A DNA stretch of 64,000 nucleotides. Origin: Alligator mississippiensis. Taxonomy: Eukaryota; Chordata; Crocodylia; Alligatoridae. The stretch spans positions 46,063,036-46,127,035 of the forward strand of contig NC_081829.1 of assembly GCF_030867095.1 (NCBI RefSeq). The letters are read 5' to 3'. Position 1 is the first letter of the stretch, and each line of letters opens with the position of its first letter. Under the pieces are notes generated by a model. That model worked only from the letters and a program-made list of their open reading frames with translations, had not been told where the DNA came from and did no database searches. Below are positions 33,368 to 46,088 of the stretch, one piece after another. Position numbers and translations under genes: made by a program.

Positions 33368-35948
33368 ATATTGAGCAAAGATGTTGAATGTTAATGTTAC
33401 TTAGAATACTTCTATTTGTGGACAAGGATTTTGGGGAAAGGTGGACAGAAGCTTAGTTTTTGTATTTGCAGCAGAATCTGGCTCATAACACTTATTTTCC
33501 AAGGTAGAGAAAAATTTTAAAAAAGTAAAGTAGATTAGCAATATGAAACATTTGCACATAAAATGTCCATTTGGCATTATATATGGAGACCAGGGAATCT
33601 CCCACAAAGGACCTGTATCTAACTTTGGTTCGGGTCATGTCCTTGTTACATTATAACTGATTGTAGCATGCCCCACAGCTCCATTTTTGTAACTGAAACA
33701 TCTTTATGCCTACTCCAGTTCTGCATTAAAATATAGCTTTACTGGTTATAATAAATAACAAAATATCTAACATTATTTTTCTATCCATTGAATTATCAGT
33801 GTCCTTTGTGAGTGGAAGGAACTTTCATGAGGAATTTCACACAGGCTCCTCCATGAATTCAAAGAGCTAGTTATTGTGAAATATCTTGTATCTAGCAAGT
33901 AGTATACCTTTTCTTATCATGTAATGTAATAAATGTGTTAGTATAACTCAAAGTGTTTATAATTTACTCTTTCTAACTCTCGTCCTTCTCGATTTATAAT
34001 CTTCTGGTTCAGAAATACTTTCCTATCCAAATGTTGTATTGATTAAATCAACAGTCTGTGTATGAACCATGAGCTAAGGAAAAAAGGCTTTGTGGTACAG
34101 AAGGATGAAGTTAGATGAAAATCACATATCAAGTTGTGGGAATTCCATAAAACCAACTTTTAATTGGAGGATCTTTTAACCCAATTTCCCTAGACCCAAT
34201 TTCCTGTATCTATTCTGTTTTAAAACTAATTGGATTTAATTGCACACAGAATGTACTCTTTCTGTTGTTCATTTGCACCACCACAAGCTATAGTTCATGT
34301 TATGTGGAACATCTTGAAGCCTATAATATTGTAATTTAAATGGAATGTTAAGAATCTTGTGAGAAACATTTTTGTATATTAATATACTTAGATAGCTACA
34401 AATAAAGATCAGAATTTCTTTAATTTACAGTTTTTGCTACTAGTATTTAGCTGAGTAAATCTTCCTTTATATAATATTTAAAACTTTTTTTTAAAGATTT
34501 CAGTTGAAATTCATGTTCTGCTCTTGAATCTCTGTACCTTCCCCTGTCTGTCTTATTAGCCTTGCTCTTTACTAGGGTAGCTATCTTTAACCTCTCATGC
34601 TCTGAGCTGAAGGTAACTGAATGCTTTATAGTCTTCTGCTTAGGGCGAAGTCATGGAACATGGTGGGTTTGTAGACAATAGCTGGTGCAGCAAAGGAAGC
34701 CAGAATTCAGAGATTATGATTGGAGATGAATTTGGGGGCCTGGGGAAGAAACAACCCAGAAGGCCATCCCCCTTTTCTGGAATGACCATGGATTTATCTA
34801 TAACGGATCTGTACTGAGATCTTGGGGCATTAATCAGAATTATTATAGGTGTTAACTGATTTCTAACAATGAATGTGTAGATGAGATTGTGGACTTGGGT
34901 AAATTAATAAAGAAAAAGAAAATGGCGTTGATGAAATAGGCTTTAATGGAGGAAGAGTACTTAAAGCAAACATTTTGGTATTTGTTTATCAGATCTGGGT
35001 ATGAAGCTTTCAGACAACTAAAAATGCAATAATAAAGCCCAGCTGCTAACCAGTGTTTAAGGGAAACTGTAACCAAACCCAAATAGATAGCAGTGACTGT
35101 ATAAGATACTTAATTCAGACCTTAGATTTTTTTCAGATGAAATATGAAACAGAGTTCTTTGCCACTTGTGGTTAGTAGAGGTTCCATGACACTTTTTGCT
35201 TACCAAATTACAACATTTTTGCTTGATTTGCCTTAGCGTTAGTGTCCACTGGGCATGTTATGGTGGCACATTTTTACTTTTTGGCCAAAAATGCATAATG
35301 ATGCTCTCTGGTGGTAAATAGGTTCTCTGTTTACCTGGAGTGGGCTACTTTTCCGTGGTTTGAAATAATTCTTGTCTATAGACCCTAATATAGTGATTCT
35401 TATGCACGTGAATAATGCCTCTAAATTCTCATGAATAGTACTACGGCAAAATATCGTTAATGTGGGTAACTTTTTCAGCATTGCACTGAATTCCCTGTTC
35501 TGTTGACTTGTTAATAAACCATTGGTTAATTTGTCCTTTGTTAAAGTGTAATTAATCACTTCCAAGTGTAGGCGTGTAATAAACCACCACAAAATTTTGC
35601 TTCTGATAGATAATTGGTTGATTTAAAGGTAACATCTGCCAAGCCAATCCTTACAAAGTATTGGATACTCTTCGCCTTTTCTTTGCTCGAAAAGATGTAG
35701 ATAATTTGCTATTGTTTTGTAGAATTCTCTTCTGTTTTGTCAACAAGTGCATATAAGAATATAAAGCAAAAGCATTTAATTGATTATTTTATTCCATCAT
35801 AATCATGTAATTCTTATATTCAAGCACTCGGAATTTTTGTAGTAGGCATTTACTTGTATGTTACTACAATTTGTGAATGAGCGTTTACACTTGTAATATG
35901 TGTACTATATTATATAAATTGTATGCTTGTAATATTTGTACCATAAAT
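33368..35948. other. Gene-free intron sequence
   Basis: AT-rich, nothing recognisable. Confidence 0.6.
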
Positions 35949-36129
35949 TAGCCCTGTACTCTCCCTGACTGCCACTCTGATTCCTTTCCCTTACCTGATC
36001 TGCTGCTCAGCTTTCTGCTCTGTTGCCCTGTATGCCATTGCTGCCTGTCCTGTCCCCAACTTGCTGTGTGCCACATAAAGAAGCTGCACATGCCACTCTG
36101 GCATCCATTCTGTATGTTGGCCACCCCTG
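35949..36129. mobile_element. hAT-type MITE with 8-bp duplication
   Basis: Flanked by CCATAAAT (35941-35948) and CCATACAT (36130-36137), 7 of 8 matching. The right end GTTGGCCACCCCTG is a hAT terminus; the left end is diverged or truncated. It shares its interior with 8604-8807. Confidence 0.65.
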
Positions 36130-36137
36130 CCATACAT

Positions 36138-37354
36138 GTTATACCAATATTCTTATTTCTTATAGATACTGGGTTAAGCCATGAACTATTGGATTCATTG
36201 CTGCTGAGATTTTAGTAAGTAATTATGATGAGTTTCAAACATAAGTTCTCTCCCCTCTTGGGGGCAGGGAGTGTGTTTGCTCTATATTTTTGTGTTTGGA
36301 AAATTTGGGTCATTTGTCAAATACCCTTGTAATGTAGGTTCAGTTTGTGTTCTAGGCTAGCCGTTTCCTTTTCTGTTATGAGAGAATATCACTTACGGTA
36401 TTGTACTGGGTCAGTGAAGGCATGATTTCCAGTTCTTAAGCTGTCCGCTAATTCCCAGCTTTTTCTGCTGGTACAGGTTTCTAATCTTTACAATTTCCTG
36501 GAAAACAGTCTTTTATGAATATTTTACACTATTCTTCATCGCCTTAGTTTTGATTGTGCTTTCATATACAATAAGTTCCTTATTGCCTTATCTCATCCTT
36601 GCCATGTTTAAAAAAATGTGGCAGAAATCTTATGAGCTGGCAGTGGCTTAACTCTTGCCAACAGTTATTTTTGTGTATGTAGTCAGGGCTTTTTGGCCAG
36701 TTCTCTAAAGAATGCAAATTGATACCTAGATCGAAGGCAAACTCTTTGGTGGTAAAAGTAGTGTTGCCTTTTCTCATTGATTCACTGACATTCTTTCCAA
36801 ATTAGTGTAATTTCCATTTATCTTAAAGAAAGGAAGTTTTTTGGCAAAGACTTGTGCAGGCGTGAAACACATGGAGGATATTTACAAAGCAGAGAGATTT
36901 CTTTTGGAAACATAGTACACAAGGAGAGTTAAATGACATGTTTTATACTAAAAATCTGAGATGCACAGGGAGAAAACTGAATTATACTGATAATTGATAA
37001 AGATCACCTAATTGTATCATCTTGATATAGCAATAATACAAACATTCTAATTTTAAACATCGTTAATAATATTTAACTTCATTGTATTAGAGAGCCTACA
37101 ACCCTTATGTTGAGTAGTAACTTGGGACCCTTGAACTGAAAAATTTTACTCAAAACGAGTAACAGTAGCAGACAGGGTTCTCAGCTTTAGCAGTATGTGT
37201 TTTCTCTTATTGTGTGCAGGTCTCTGTGTTCATAGCAAGCTTTATAGGCCTTGTTTACATAGAAGAATTATAAAATATTAGAAAGTGTGTTATGTAGCCT
37301 GATAACTCAGTGTAGACAAGTATTTAACAGCATATCCATTAATTCTAGTATATA
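36138..37354. other. Gene-free intron sequence
   Basis: AT-rich. An exon-like 49-nt segment at 36166-36214 has a TTCTTATTTCTTATAG acceptor and a GTAAGT donor and reads TGLSHELLDSLLLRF in one frame. It is not supported by homology. Confidence 0.45.
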
Positions 37355-37482
37355 CAGTAAAATCTTTGTTAACATGGAGGGGATATTTGAAAACCCCTGC
37401 CAGGTTATTTCAGATAACCGGAATTTTTACATAACTGGCCATCCCTTTACCCCGGGGATACTGGATAACAAAGATTTTACTG
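37355..37482. mobile_element. Tigger-like Tc1/mariner MITE
   Basis: The termini are a perfect 17-bp inverted repeat, CAGTAAAATCTTTGTTA, flanked by TA on both sides (37353-37354 and 37483-37484), the target duplication of Tc1/mariner elements. The interior is palindromic (GGATATTTGAAAACCCC; CAGATAACCGGAATTTT). At 128 bp it cannot code. Confidence 0.9.
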
Positions 37483-37484
37483 TA

Positions 37485-39518
37485 CTGTATAATTCACATT
37501 GGCCGTCTGACATGTCAAAGGTGGTAGTCTGCAGAGTGCTAAATTGTGTTTAAAAATTTGTATTCTCAAATTCACACTTTAATAGATTAAAACTTTTTTT
37601 TTAAATATGGAAACACTCTTAATATAGTTTGAAGTGTGAGTCATTTTCTTCTCAGTTCAGGTAGTTTTACTACTATAGAAAAGCTGAAGAAGGAATTTAG
37701 AGTAGTTGCTGTTATAAAAATCATGTAGAAAAACATGCTTTATTGAACACTTGTAGGTTTTTGAGAGCTACTTCTAATGTTAGTGTCAAACACTACCGGT
37801 AAAAAACCAATTTGATTTAAAACAAGGCTCTATGAAAATATCTGTATTAACATCTTTCTGCTTACTGCTTTTTTTTTTTTTTTTTTTGGTTTTGGCTTTC
37901 TTTGTCTGCAAAATATTATGTTCCATGGTTTAGAGCTCCCACATAGGAACCTGAGGCACAAGTAGGCCAAAAATTAGTTCCTTACTTTTTATCATTTTTT
38001 TTACTAGATTTTGGCAGAAATCAGACATTCTTTGCTTTCGTTTTTCATTTCCCTACACTTGACGTTTTATATCCCTTAAGACTCATTCCAGTTTGTTTTA
38101 TATGAACTTAAAATTGCCAAGACAATATCAAAAACCTTAAGAGGGGCTTCTTTCTGAATCTCAAAAATGGAAACAAAAAACTTGAATATAGAAATGTTCA
38201 CGTCTGCAAAACATAAACCACATAATTAAAAGTTAAGGTTGCCTAACTGCAAAACTCTGCTTTTTTCTTGTGTACCCATAGCCATTAAGAGAAATAGTTA
38301 GCTTCATATTTTCTGTATTCCAGTTTGCCCCACAGCTTTGTATACAAATAGAATAGTTTTACTTCCTTGCTTACATATAATATACAAAATATAATTGATT
38401 TGACAAATCTTTAAAACTTTTTATTTATTCCAAGAAGGTCATTGTACTGAGAGAGAGGGGTTTGAGGACTGGAATAGATAAGAAAAAGGAACTATGTAGA
38501 CGGGTCAAACTGTATTGCTTAGTCTTTGCAGGCAAGGGAGAAGTAGAGAATAAAAACTGAAAATTGCAGCACTTAATGTTTTTCCAAAATCTAACCTGTT
38601 TGTTTGTTAGCAGTTTATATGCTTGTGAGGAAACAGCTTTAGTGTAATAAATATAGAACTTAAAATCCTGCTATGTGGAAATGTGAATCCTACTATGTGG
38701 AAGTCCTTAAATCATAATATGATAGCTTTAGATATAGTATCAACACTGCTTCTATAAATCTATTTTTTTATATTATGTATAAATCAGCCATGTTCATAAT
38801 GGCTAACTTCCAAATTTTGGTAAGAGCTTTATTTCTTAAAACATCCAACAGACAGTGATAATCACCTATTATATTACACCAGATTGATAGCTGCCACTTT
38901 CACTCCTGAAAGCTGTAAATTTGGAATTTGGGGGGTTCAGGCCAATATATCCCTGTCAAACAGTCTTCAGGAACCAATTAATATGCAAAGAATGTGCAAA
39001 GAATTGGTCTGCTGAAGTTATAACAGTCCAAAAGTGCATGCCTGTGCCTTGTACTCTGTCCATATGGATTTAGACAGGCCTATACCATGGTTTCTAGCCA
39101 TCTTTTAGAACAGCTTTGAACAAACATGCACACATCCCCCTTGCATTCCTATTTTTCAGTCACTTCAACTAAAAGCTATGGGGCAGAACCTCAGATATAT
39201 TGTTTTTGAAGATTTTGCACACTGTTGTAATATACGAGGCATATAAATACAGTCTCCTTCCTCTAATAATCTCTGATATATGTTCAGTCACAATGAAAAC
39301 TTTGAAACAGGGATGAGACTGCCACAGCATGTAATTCTCCTATCATCACTTTTTAACTCTTGCTTCCTTTTCTGTCCCATGGAGACACTAGGAAGTTTGC
39401 TCCTTGTTGTCTGGTAGCAACAGGTTACTGAAGGGCCATATGGTTCTTTGGTAAGAGCTGAAGTTGCACAAAGAAGTGTCACTTCCATTTTTATTCTACT
39501 TCATACCAATCTTAGGCT
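37485..39518. other. Gene-free intron sequence
   Basis: AT-rich, with a run of about 17 T near 37871. No gene recognised. Confidence 0.6.
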
Positions 39519-40638
39519 TGTAACCTGGCCTTGGTCAGGCCACATCTGCATCCACTTCCCTTTCTTTTGGTCAGATTCCAAACTACATATAGTGCGCCCA
39601 TCTAGTTTGATACAGGTGCTCTCTAGCAGCCTTAGAGCGCACACCCAGTCTAGGCCTCAGGGTGTGTCCCCGAGACTTGGGTGTTGGGCTGCATTCAACC
39701 CCGAGGGAGGCCCTGACGCTAGCCTGCTATGACTTGATCTTCTGTTCAGTAGCGGGACTCTCTCTTGCGGAAACTCGAGGAGTGGGCACTGCCCCTTGTG
39801 GAGCCCCAAGAATGCCCGCCTCCCCTACACCCCAGCCATATGCCAGCCTTCAGAACGACCAGGTGATGGGTCGCTGGCTTGTTTCTTTGATGCTTGCTCC
39901 TGCTCTTGTTCCCTCTGGCCCGTCCCTTGGTGTCTTTCTTCACCCCAGGTATCTACGCGGTATGGGACCGGGCCTGTCTCTTCTTCTACCTTGGCCCTAT
40001 CTCCAAGCCGTCAGGTTCACCAAGGCAGCCTCTATTCTTCTTCTTGACCCTCCAGGTCAATTGCAGATGCTTCCCCAGTTTGGGCTCTGGGTGCTGTGCG
40101 AGGCCCCAATATCGACCAAGAAACCAAAGAATAAAAAGAAGAAAAGAAAGAAACGGCAGGGTGTGGCATGTGTGGTCATCTGGATCCCTCAATGCCATCC
40201 TCCTTGTCCCGGCTGCCCTGTTGAGCTGGGCGTTTACCCTTTTAAGAGGGTTGGGTCCCTTTTGGACCCCCGTCCGGACTCCCGCTGATCTCTCTCAGCG
40301 ATGATCCTGGAGCCTGGGGGGCAGCGTCACCCCCTCTCCTGGGTTTTGCTGCCTCCCTCTTTACTTCCCCGCTGCTGGCTTTTAAATCTGCTGGTTGGCG
40401 GTTCTTGGTGATCCACCAGTGTTGCTCCCAGCTGCAAATAAAAGCAGCTGACAAACTGTGCCAGCGGTTCTTCTTGGCGCAGCACGTCTCCCTGTTGAAG
40501 GTAAGTAAGCCCCTTCCTCAGGGCTTCTTGTTTTCTTTTCCTGGGGGGTTACCCTGCCTCAGCTCTCACCATGGGAGGGGTCCCCGGGGATTTCGTTCGT
40601 GTCTCCCTGGGACATACAGTTATCATAGGTACCTTACA
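39519..40638 (+). repeat. Probable solo LTR
   Basis: A 1.1-kb GC-richer block that starts TGTAACC and ends CCTTACA, giving the short TG...CA inverted ends of an LTR. AATAAA lies at 40437-40442, about 200 bases before the end, as expected for R/U5. A good splice donor (AAGGTAAGTA) sits at 40499-40508. No internal retroviral or retrotransposon genes adjoin either end, hence solo. A matching target duplication was not found, so the boundaries are provisional. The 208- and 136-codon frames inside are not supported as genes. Confidence 0.5.
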
Positions 40639-41341
40639 ATTTTCTTTTCTGTTTTTCAAGGATCTGAATATATCTTTTGAACCCTCTCCCTCCTCCTGCA
40701 CTTCAAGGATTTGAGAAATATGGGCAGCAATGAGAAGGGCTCACACTGAACCAGGAGTCTCTGAATGTGTAGAAGAGGCAGGGAGAATGGGTCAGACACT
40801 GGAATTGCCAGGCTCCTATTTGAAAGAAAGTGTGGCTCAGATGCTTATATCTCAGGTCATATGGGGAAGTGGGGAGGTAAGTTCAGACACAGAAGGTGAG
40901 CCAGTGACTCTTATAGAGTCCTTGGATATTAACTCTTTCTTGAATAGTGTAGTCCATAGAGCTTTCTGAAAGAGATAACTGGTGACATGAGCTAGCCAGA
41001 GAACGTGTTGGGTTGATACCTATTGGGATCCACAGAAACACATGTGCATATTCAGATGCACAAAAAAGTGATAGTGACTTCAGAATTTGTTCTCTTTTCC
41101 TGCGGACTGTATGTTGAGAACCACCAAGATCCAAGGAATCATATATTTGGGTCCAATAACCCTCTGCTATGAGGCCATGAGATGTACCAGATTCTAAGGT
41201 AATTAAGTCAGCGTGTGGATTTTGAAGCACTTAAAGGGAAATCTAAGTGCTGTGAAGTGATCCATTTATTTCAATGCGATCTTCTAAAACAATGAGTAGA
41301 GACCACGTTGATGAATACAACCCAAAACAGTGGCCTGGAGA
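40639..41341. other. Gene-free intron sequence
   Basis: Mixed composition, no recognised feature. Confidence 0.55.
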
Positions 41342-41624
41342 TAGGCTGACCATATGGAAATTGTGGATATTATTTTGGAAAACTGGGACACTGCCTCCCC
41401 CTCCTTCCTAGCTCCTCAGAAGTTGGTGGGGGTGGGGGGAAATGTCAGACAGGCAATGGTGTCTGCCTGCCTGCAAGGCACTCCATGCTGCTCTGACCCC
41501 CAGCCAGACTATGCCCTGTGTGTCTGCATTTCTGTGATGCCCATTATAATTCTTAGTAGCTGGTCATGACCAGCTTCTGAAATCCAGGACTCTCCTGGCT
41601 AAACTGGGATGTATGGTCACCCTA
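41342..41624. mobile_element. MITE with TAGGGTGACCATA ends
   Basis: The left end TAGGCTGACCATATGG and the reverse complement of the right end TAGGGTGACCATACATCC are clear inverted repeats. CAGGACTCTCCTGGCTAAAC near the right end is the companion of the inner left arm. Non-coding. Confidence 0.8.
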
Positions 41625-43367
41625 TTCAGAGGTGAATGGAGCAGTCGGCTCTCTCTGTGTGTTCTCATCCTCCTTCCCCTGTTCCAGTGTTTGAGAGCTC
41701 GTAAAAGGTGTCAGGCATGCCAAGTCCCAGCATGATGGGCTTGATGGTATGCTTCTAGGGGATCTGTTCTCCACTCCTGAAATGGAGCCAAGGCTGTTCC
41801 TAGATGCTGGCTCCCAAGGTGATCAGGGAAAGTGGTTTAGAGCGGACAGGGGGAGGGGGAGAAGTGGAGCTCAAAAACACTCTATGGGGTCAGAGGCTCC
41901 CAGATCCTGTTGTGCCCATGCCTTGTTGGTTTAAGTTAAACCAGACTCCCACAGCATCCCTGGATGCTCTCTGGGCTGGGTGGGGCTCTGCTCCACAGAA
42001 GAGTTGGCTCCTCTCCTCTGCTCCCCACCTGGAGCTTGGTAGAGACAGAGACTGCAGGTGCCTGCCTGGCTTCCCCTTGCTCCTCCCCTTCCCCCCCCCC
42101 CCAACTCCCTGCTAAGCAGGGATTCCCTGGTCCCCTCTTCCTTACACAGATACCTCTTAGCATTAGCTAGCAGACCACATGCTGGCTATGGTCCTTGATG
42201 TGGCAGATGGGACAAAGGCAGAATCAACAGGTAGCTGGTAATGTCCCTCTGTTTTCTTAATGGGGTGATAAACAGCTGGGGGTGATAAACACGATGTTAT
42301 CAATTCCCTGCTGGGCTATTCAGCAGTGGGGGAACCCCTCCGTAATCAGAGGTCCTGCTAGGGCCTGGCTATGCCCCCCTCAGCTCAGTGCAGTGGAAGG
42401 GAAGGGAGGGCTGGCTCTAGCAGCCCCAGCTTCTAGCCTGAGCCACTGCAGGCATGTGGTTGCATTTCTTCAGTTCAGAAGGGATGTCTGAATGGTTACA
42501 AACTGGTTTATCTTAGGCTAGTTTAGGCTAACCTATCCAGATTAGACTGACCTGCAAAGATTGAATCAATTCAGGCTCAGACTTTTTGAATGTCTGTCCC
42601 TAGCTGAAGAGAGGAAATGTTCCTCTATCCTCCCCCGTTCCCCACCATCCTTCCTACTTTCCTTGTCCCTTCCATAATTTCCACCTACCATTCTCTTCTG
42701 TTTGTTAATCTCTCTCTCCTTGCAGCAGGCATTTGCAAGTGCAACTTGCTTTTTGAAAATTTGAGCACCTTAATTTCTTGCTGGACTAAGATTACATTCC
42801 TACTACCTTCTCTCCCTTCTTTCCTCAAAGAAACCTTTGATAAGGGCAGCTTATGACAGCATGCACACACATACACACATTTCTGCCAGCTCTCGGGTTT
42901 AAACTGATACTAGCTATGTATGGGTCAGGTTCAATGTCCGTTGCATGTCTCTGAGCCAGCCTACTCATGTGAAAACTGGAAGACTCAAACACCTCTTGCT
43001 TCATCAGACCACTTATAATTATTTTGAGCTGTAAGTATTAGGCTTGTGCCTTTATTGACAACTAAACTCTATTTGGAGTAGAATTTTTGGATTTGGAGTA
43101 CCATTTTAATTTTGTTTTTCCAAAGGCAGAGCAGTACTGTGGACTAGCTGGAATAAATGTCAAGTGAAGCCATTTTGTGCATAGAGCTGTAGTTTGATCA
43201 GCAAGTTGTTTTGTTCATTTGTTTTTTTGTAGAAGGAATCTGTTAGCTATAAGAAAAGATGTTTTGGGGAAGAAGAGGTTTGTTGGGAATCCTTTGTTCA
43301 AATAACTGAACATTTAGAACTATAACCATAGACTGCACCCCATGAGGTGCTCACAGTTTCAGGACGT
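41625..43367. other. Gene-free intron sequence
   Basis: Mixed sequence with a C tract at about 42090-42101. No gene or named repeat recognised. Confidence 0.5.
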
Positions 43368-43842
43368 GGGGTGCGTCAAGATGAGTGTGCACGTGTGGCT
43401 TGCAGTACCTCAAAACTGAGGCACTGCAAACCACACATGGTGCATGTGCAACTGTTCGCTGTACTGCTAACTTGCTGCACAGTGCCAAAATTTGATACTG
43501 GAAAATCCTGGTATCAAAAAAAGCCACAGCAAAAAAAAAAAAAAAAAGCAGCATGGCGCATGGTCCTGGAGCATGCACCAGAAGGCACAGAGGCTCGGTC
43601 CTCCAAGGAGATGCTCTGGCTGCTGGCAAGAGTCGTCTCCTCCTCTGGTTATCCCCCAGTTCCACAAGGATGCTGGGGGTCAGGTGGAGCAGGGAAACAG
43701 CCATTTTCCCGAAGCGGGGCATTTTGCCCCTCACGAAGTCCCACATGCAGTGGCAAAAAGCAGCGCCATAAATTTGTGCTGCTGGTATTTTTGCTGCAGC
43801 AAATGTATGCCTCTGCACATGGGTGCTCATCTAGATGCGCCT
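43368..43842. mobile_element. Palindromic MITE
   Basis: The left arm GTGCGTCAAGATGAG and the reverse complement of the right arm GCGCATCTAGATGAGCACC are imperfect inverted repeats about 470 bp apart. A 16-18 base A tract lies near 43530. Long open frames on both strands are by-products. Superfamily not settled. Confidence 0.5.
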
Positions 43843-43899
43843 GTGGACTTTATACGGCTTAGAGCTGTGGATTTTTAAGCATCAACGAATTCTAGAGCT

Positions 43900-44204
43900 T
43901 GGCTATAGCACAGCTGGTCTTCTGCTACGTGTTTATACAAGCCCCACAGTGTGTGCAGCTTCTGGTGGGGCTGTTCCTGGTGCGGCTGCAGCTCCCTTTG
44001 CCTCCAGTGATGGCTCCTCCTACTGCTCCTGCCCCTGCTGCACCACTCTGGGAGAACAGGAAGCTTCAGCTGGGTGGCTTCTGCTGGAGGTGAGGAACAG
44101 CCCCCGGGGGGGGGGGGGGGGGGGGGGGGGCAGCTGTGGGCCAGATCCAGTTGATTGGCAGCTGGAACTGGTCTGTGGGCCGTATTTTGCCCACCTGTGG
44201 TCTA
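43900..44204. mobile_element. hAT-type MITE, right end clear, left end uncertain
   Basis: The right end GGGCCGTATTTTGCCCACCTGTGG is the reverse complement of the CAGGTGGGCAAAATACGGCCC hAT terminus. The interior GTGGGCCAGATCCAGTTG is typical of this class. The left boundary was not found. Includes a 25-base G tract. Confidence 0.55.
44106..44130 (+). repeat. Poly(G) tract, 25 bases
   Basis: The longest G run in the window, inside a hAT-type MITE. Its exact length is doubtful. Confidence 0.9.
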
Positions 44205-46088
44205 CATACGTTCCTGTTTCTCACCAAAGCAGACTGCAAAGCAGGACTGGACCATGGTATGGCAGCTGGGAGAAGCAAAACTTTGCAAATCAGTGCCACT
44301 TGCTTCCAGGTATAGAAACCCCTCCTTCTCAGGTAAAAACTTAATGGGGATATTTTACCCAAAATTTTGATGTGGGAAAGTGGAGATGTAGTGACTTATG
44401 TGGACAAAGAAGTGCCAGAAATAAAATGGCTGTAAAAGAAGATGTATTACATGGGGAAAGGAACCCACAATGACTGCAGGATCTGTACATCTTCCCTACA
44501 CATCACTAAGTTTGAAAGCTTTGCTTGTTCAAATCCCTATTCCTGGAATGGGACATTCAAGGAAAATTGCCTGAACCTTATGGAATTTTTTGGACTTTAT
44601 CCTGTGGGTGTGGGTTTGAGGTAATGGCGCAGCTTGCTATCAGCTTGTTTAGATCCAGTTTTTCCTTTGTAAAATATTTTTCATTGTCTTACAACAATAT
44701 ACACTTACAGTAAAGGCACACTGGAACTTTTGCACAATATGAATAAACAGTAGGTAGAAAACTTCATGATAAAATCCTTAAGATACAATTACATGCAAAA
44801 CATTTCCATTCAGCTTGTCCCAGGGCTAAGGTTTTGTTACTTTTCATTATTAATGAGAAAATTGCAAGTTGATTGGTGATTTTATATGCTTCTAAATAGG
44901 ATCTAATTACTCAAGTAACAACATACTTGATCTATTTAAAAGGTGCAGTGAAACAAAATTTAGAAACTTTTAAGTGTTCAACTTGGTATCTTAGTGTTTA
45001 TTTAAAAAAAGATTCAGTTTAATAGAGAATTGCATGCTGTGGTTGTGTATATATTTGAGGGTTATTCTTTTGCTTTTAATATGGGAACTAGTAAAGAAAG
45101 ATTAATGTGGATTTTGAAAACATCTAGATATAGACAGCTGTGAAAATAACTGTTTCATCTCTACCAGAATGGCCTAAGTTTCTGGCATATTTTTGATCAT
45201 CATCATCATCATCATCTTCTTACCTAAACAATGATTTCACTTCCTCAGCGTCTGGAAAGAAGGAAGACCTTGATGCTATGAATAAACTTCTGATTTAGAG
45301 GAGTAACTTGATAATGTCATGATTTTGTACTAATGTATAGTTTGAAGAAGTTGACCTGTTTACAACTTGGTGAGGAATTAGGCTGATTTGCCTTGCAAAT
45401 TTACATCTTCATGTTCATTTTTTGTATTGGACTAGTTACAAAAATATTTGGAAGTATTTATTCTACCATATTGTAATAGGTAGCGGTGATTATATGTGCT
45501 TGTATGTGTGTGTATGTATGTATATGTCTGAAGTCAGGCAGAAAGTAGGGCAGGCACCTTGGAGATTCACTGAATCAGAGGTGTGAGCTTTCATAGACAA
45601 CAACCTACTTCAGATGCTATGAGATTTATTGCTTCTGTGAACCAATTAGTTTCTAAGGTGCCACCCTGTCCCATCTTCATTCTAATAAGTGTAATACATT
45701 TTGTTGCACTGCTTTTACAGTTTTATTGATGCTTTCTCACATCTTTATAATGTTGTTTTACAGTTTTAAAATATGCATACAATTGATTCAGGCATTAGAG
45801 CTACGAACAGAACAGAAAACTGCATTTCTCTTCCTATTTGGAACTATTTTTGTGCCTTTCTAGCTGTATCTGCTGAATTGGTTTGTTAAACCTGGTTAGT
45901 TCTGTGGATCTCAATAACAATTGGGAATTATTCTGTTTGGGGCAAGCTACAAGTACTGCCTTGTGGAACCTCTGTCCCTGGACATTTTCAAGAACAGGTT
46001 AGACATCCAGTTGACCAGCATAATTTAATGAGAGATGATCCTTCCTTGAGCAAGGTGCTGAATTAGATGTTCTTGTAAGGTTCCTTTA
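44205..46088. other. Gene-free intron sequence
   Basis: AT-rich, with an (ATC)n run at 45195-45217. A decayed interspersed repeat at about 45550-45680 holds GTGAGCTTTCATAGACAACA, CTACTTCAGATGC and TTAGTTTCTAAGGTGCCAC. That wording is common in reptile genomes, but I cannot name it with certainty. Confidence 0.5.

Noticed and set aside
39662..40304. Frames of 208 and 136 codons
   Set aside because: They lie in the LTR-like block; no domain recognised.
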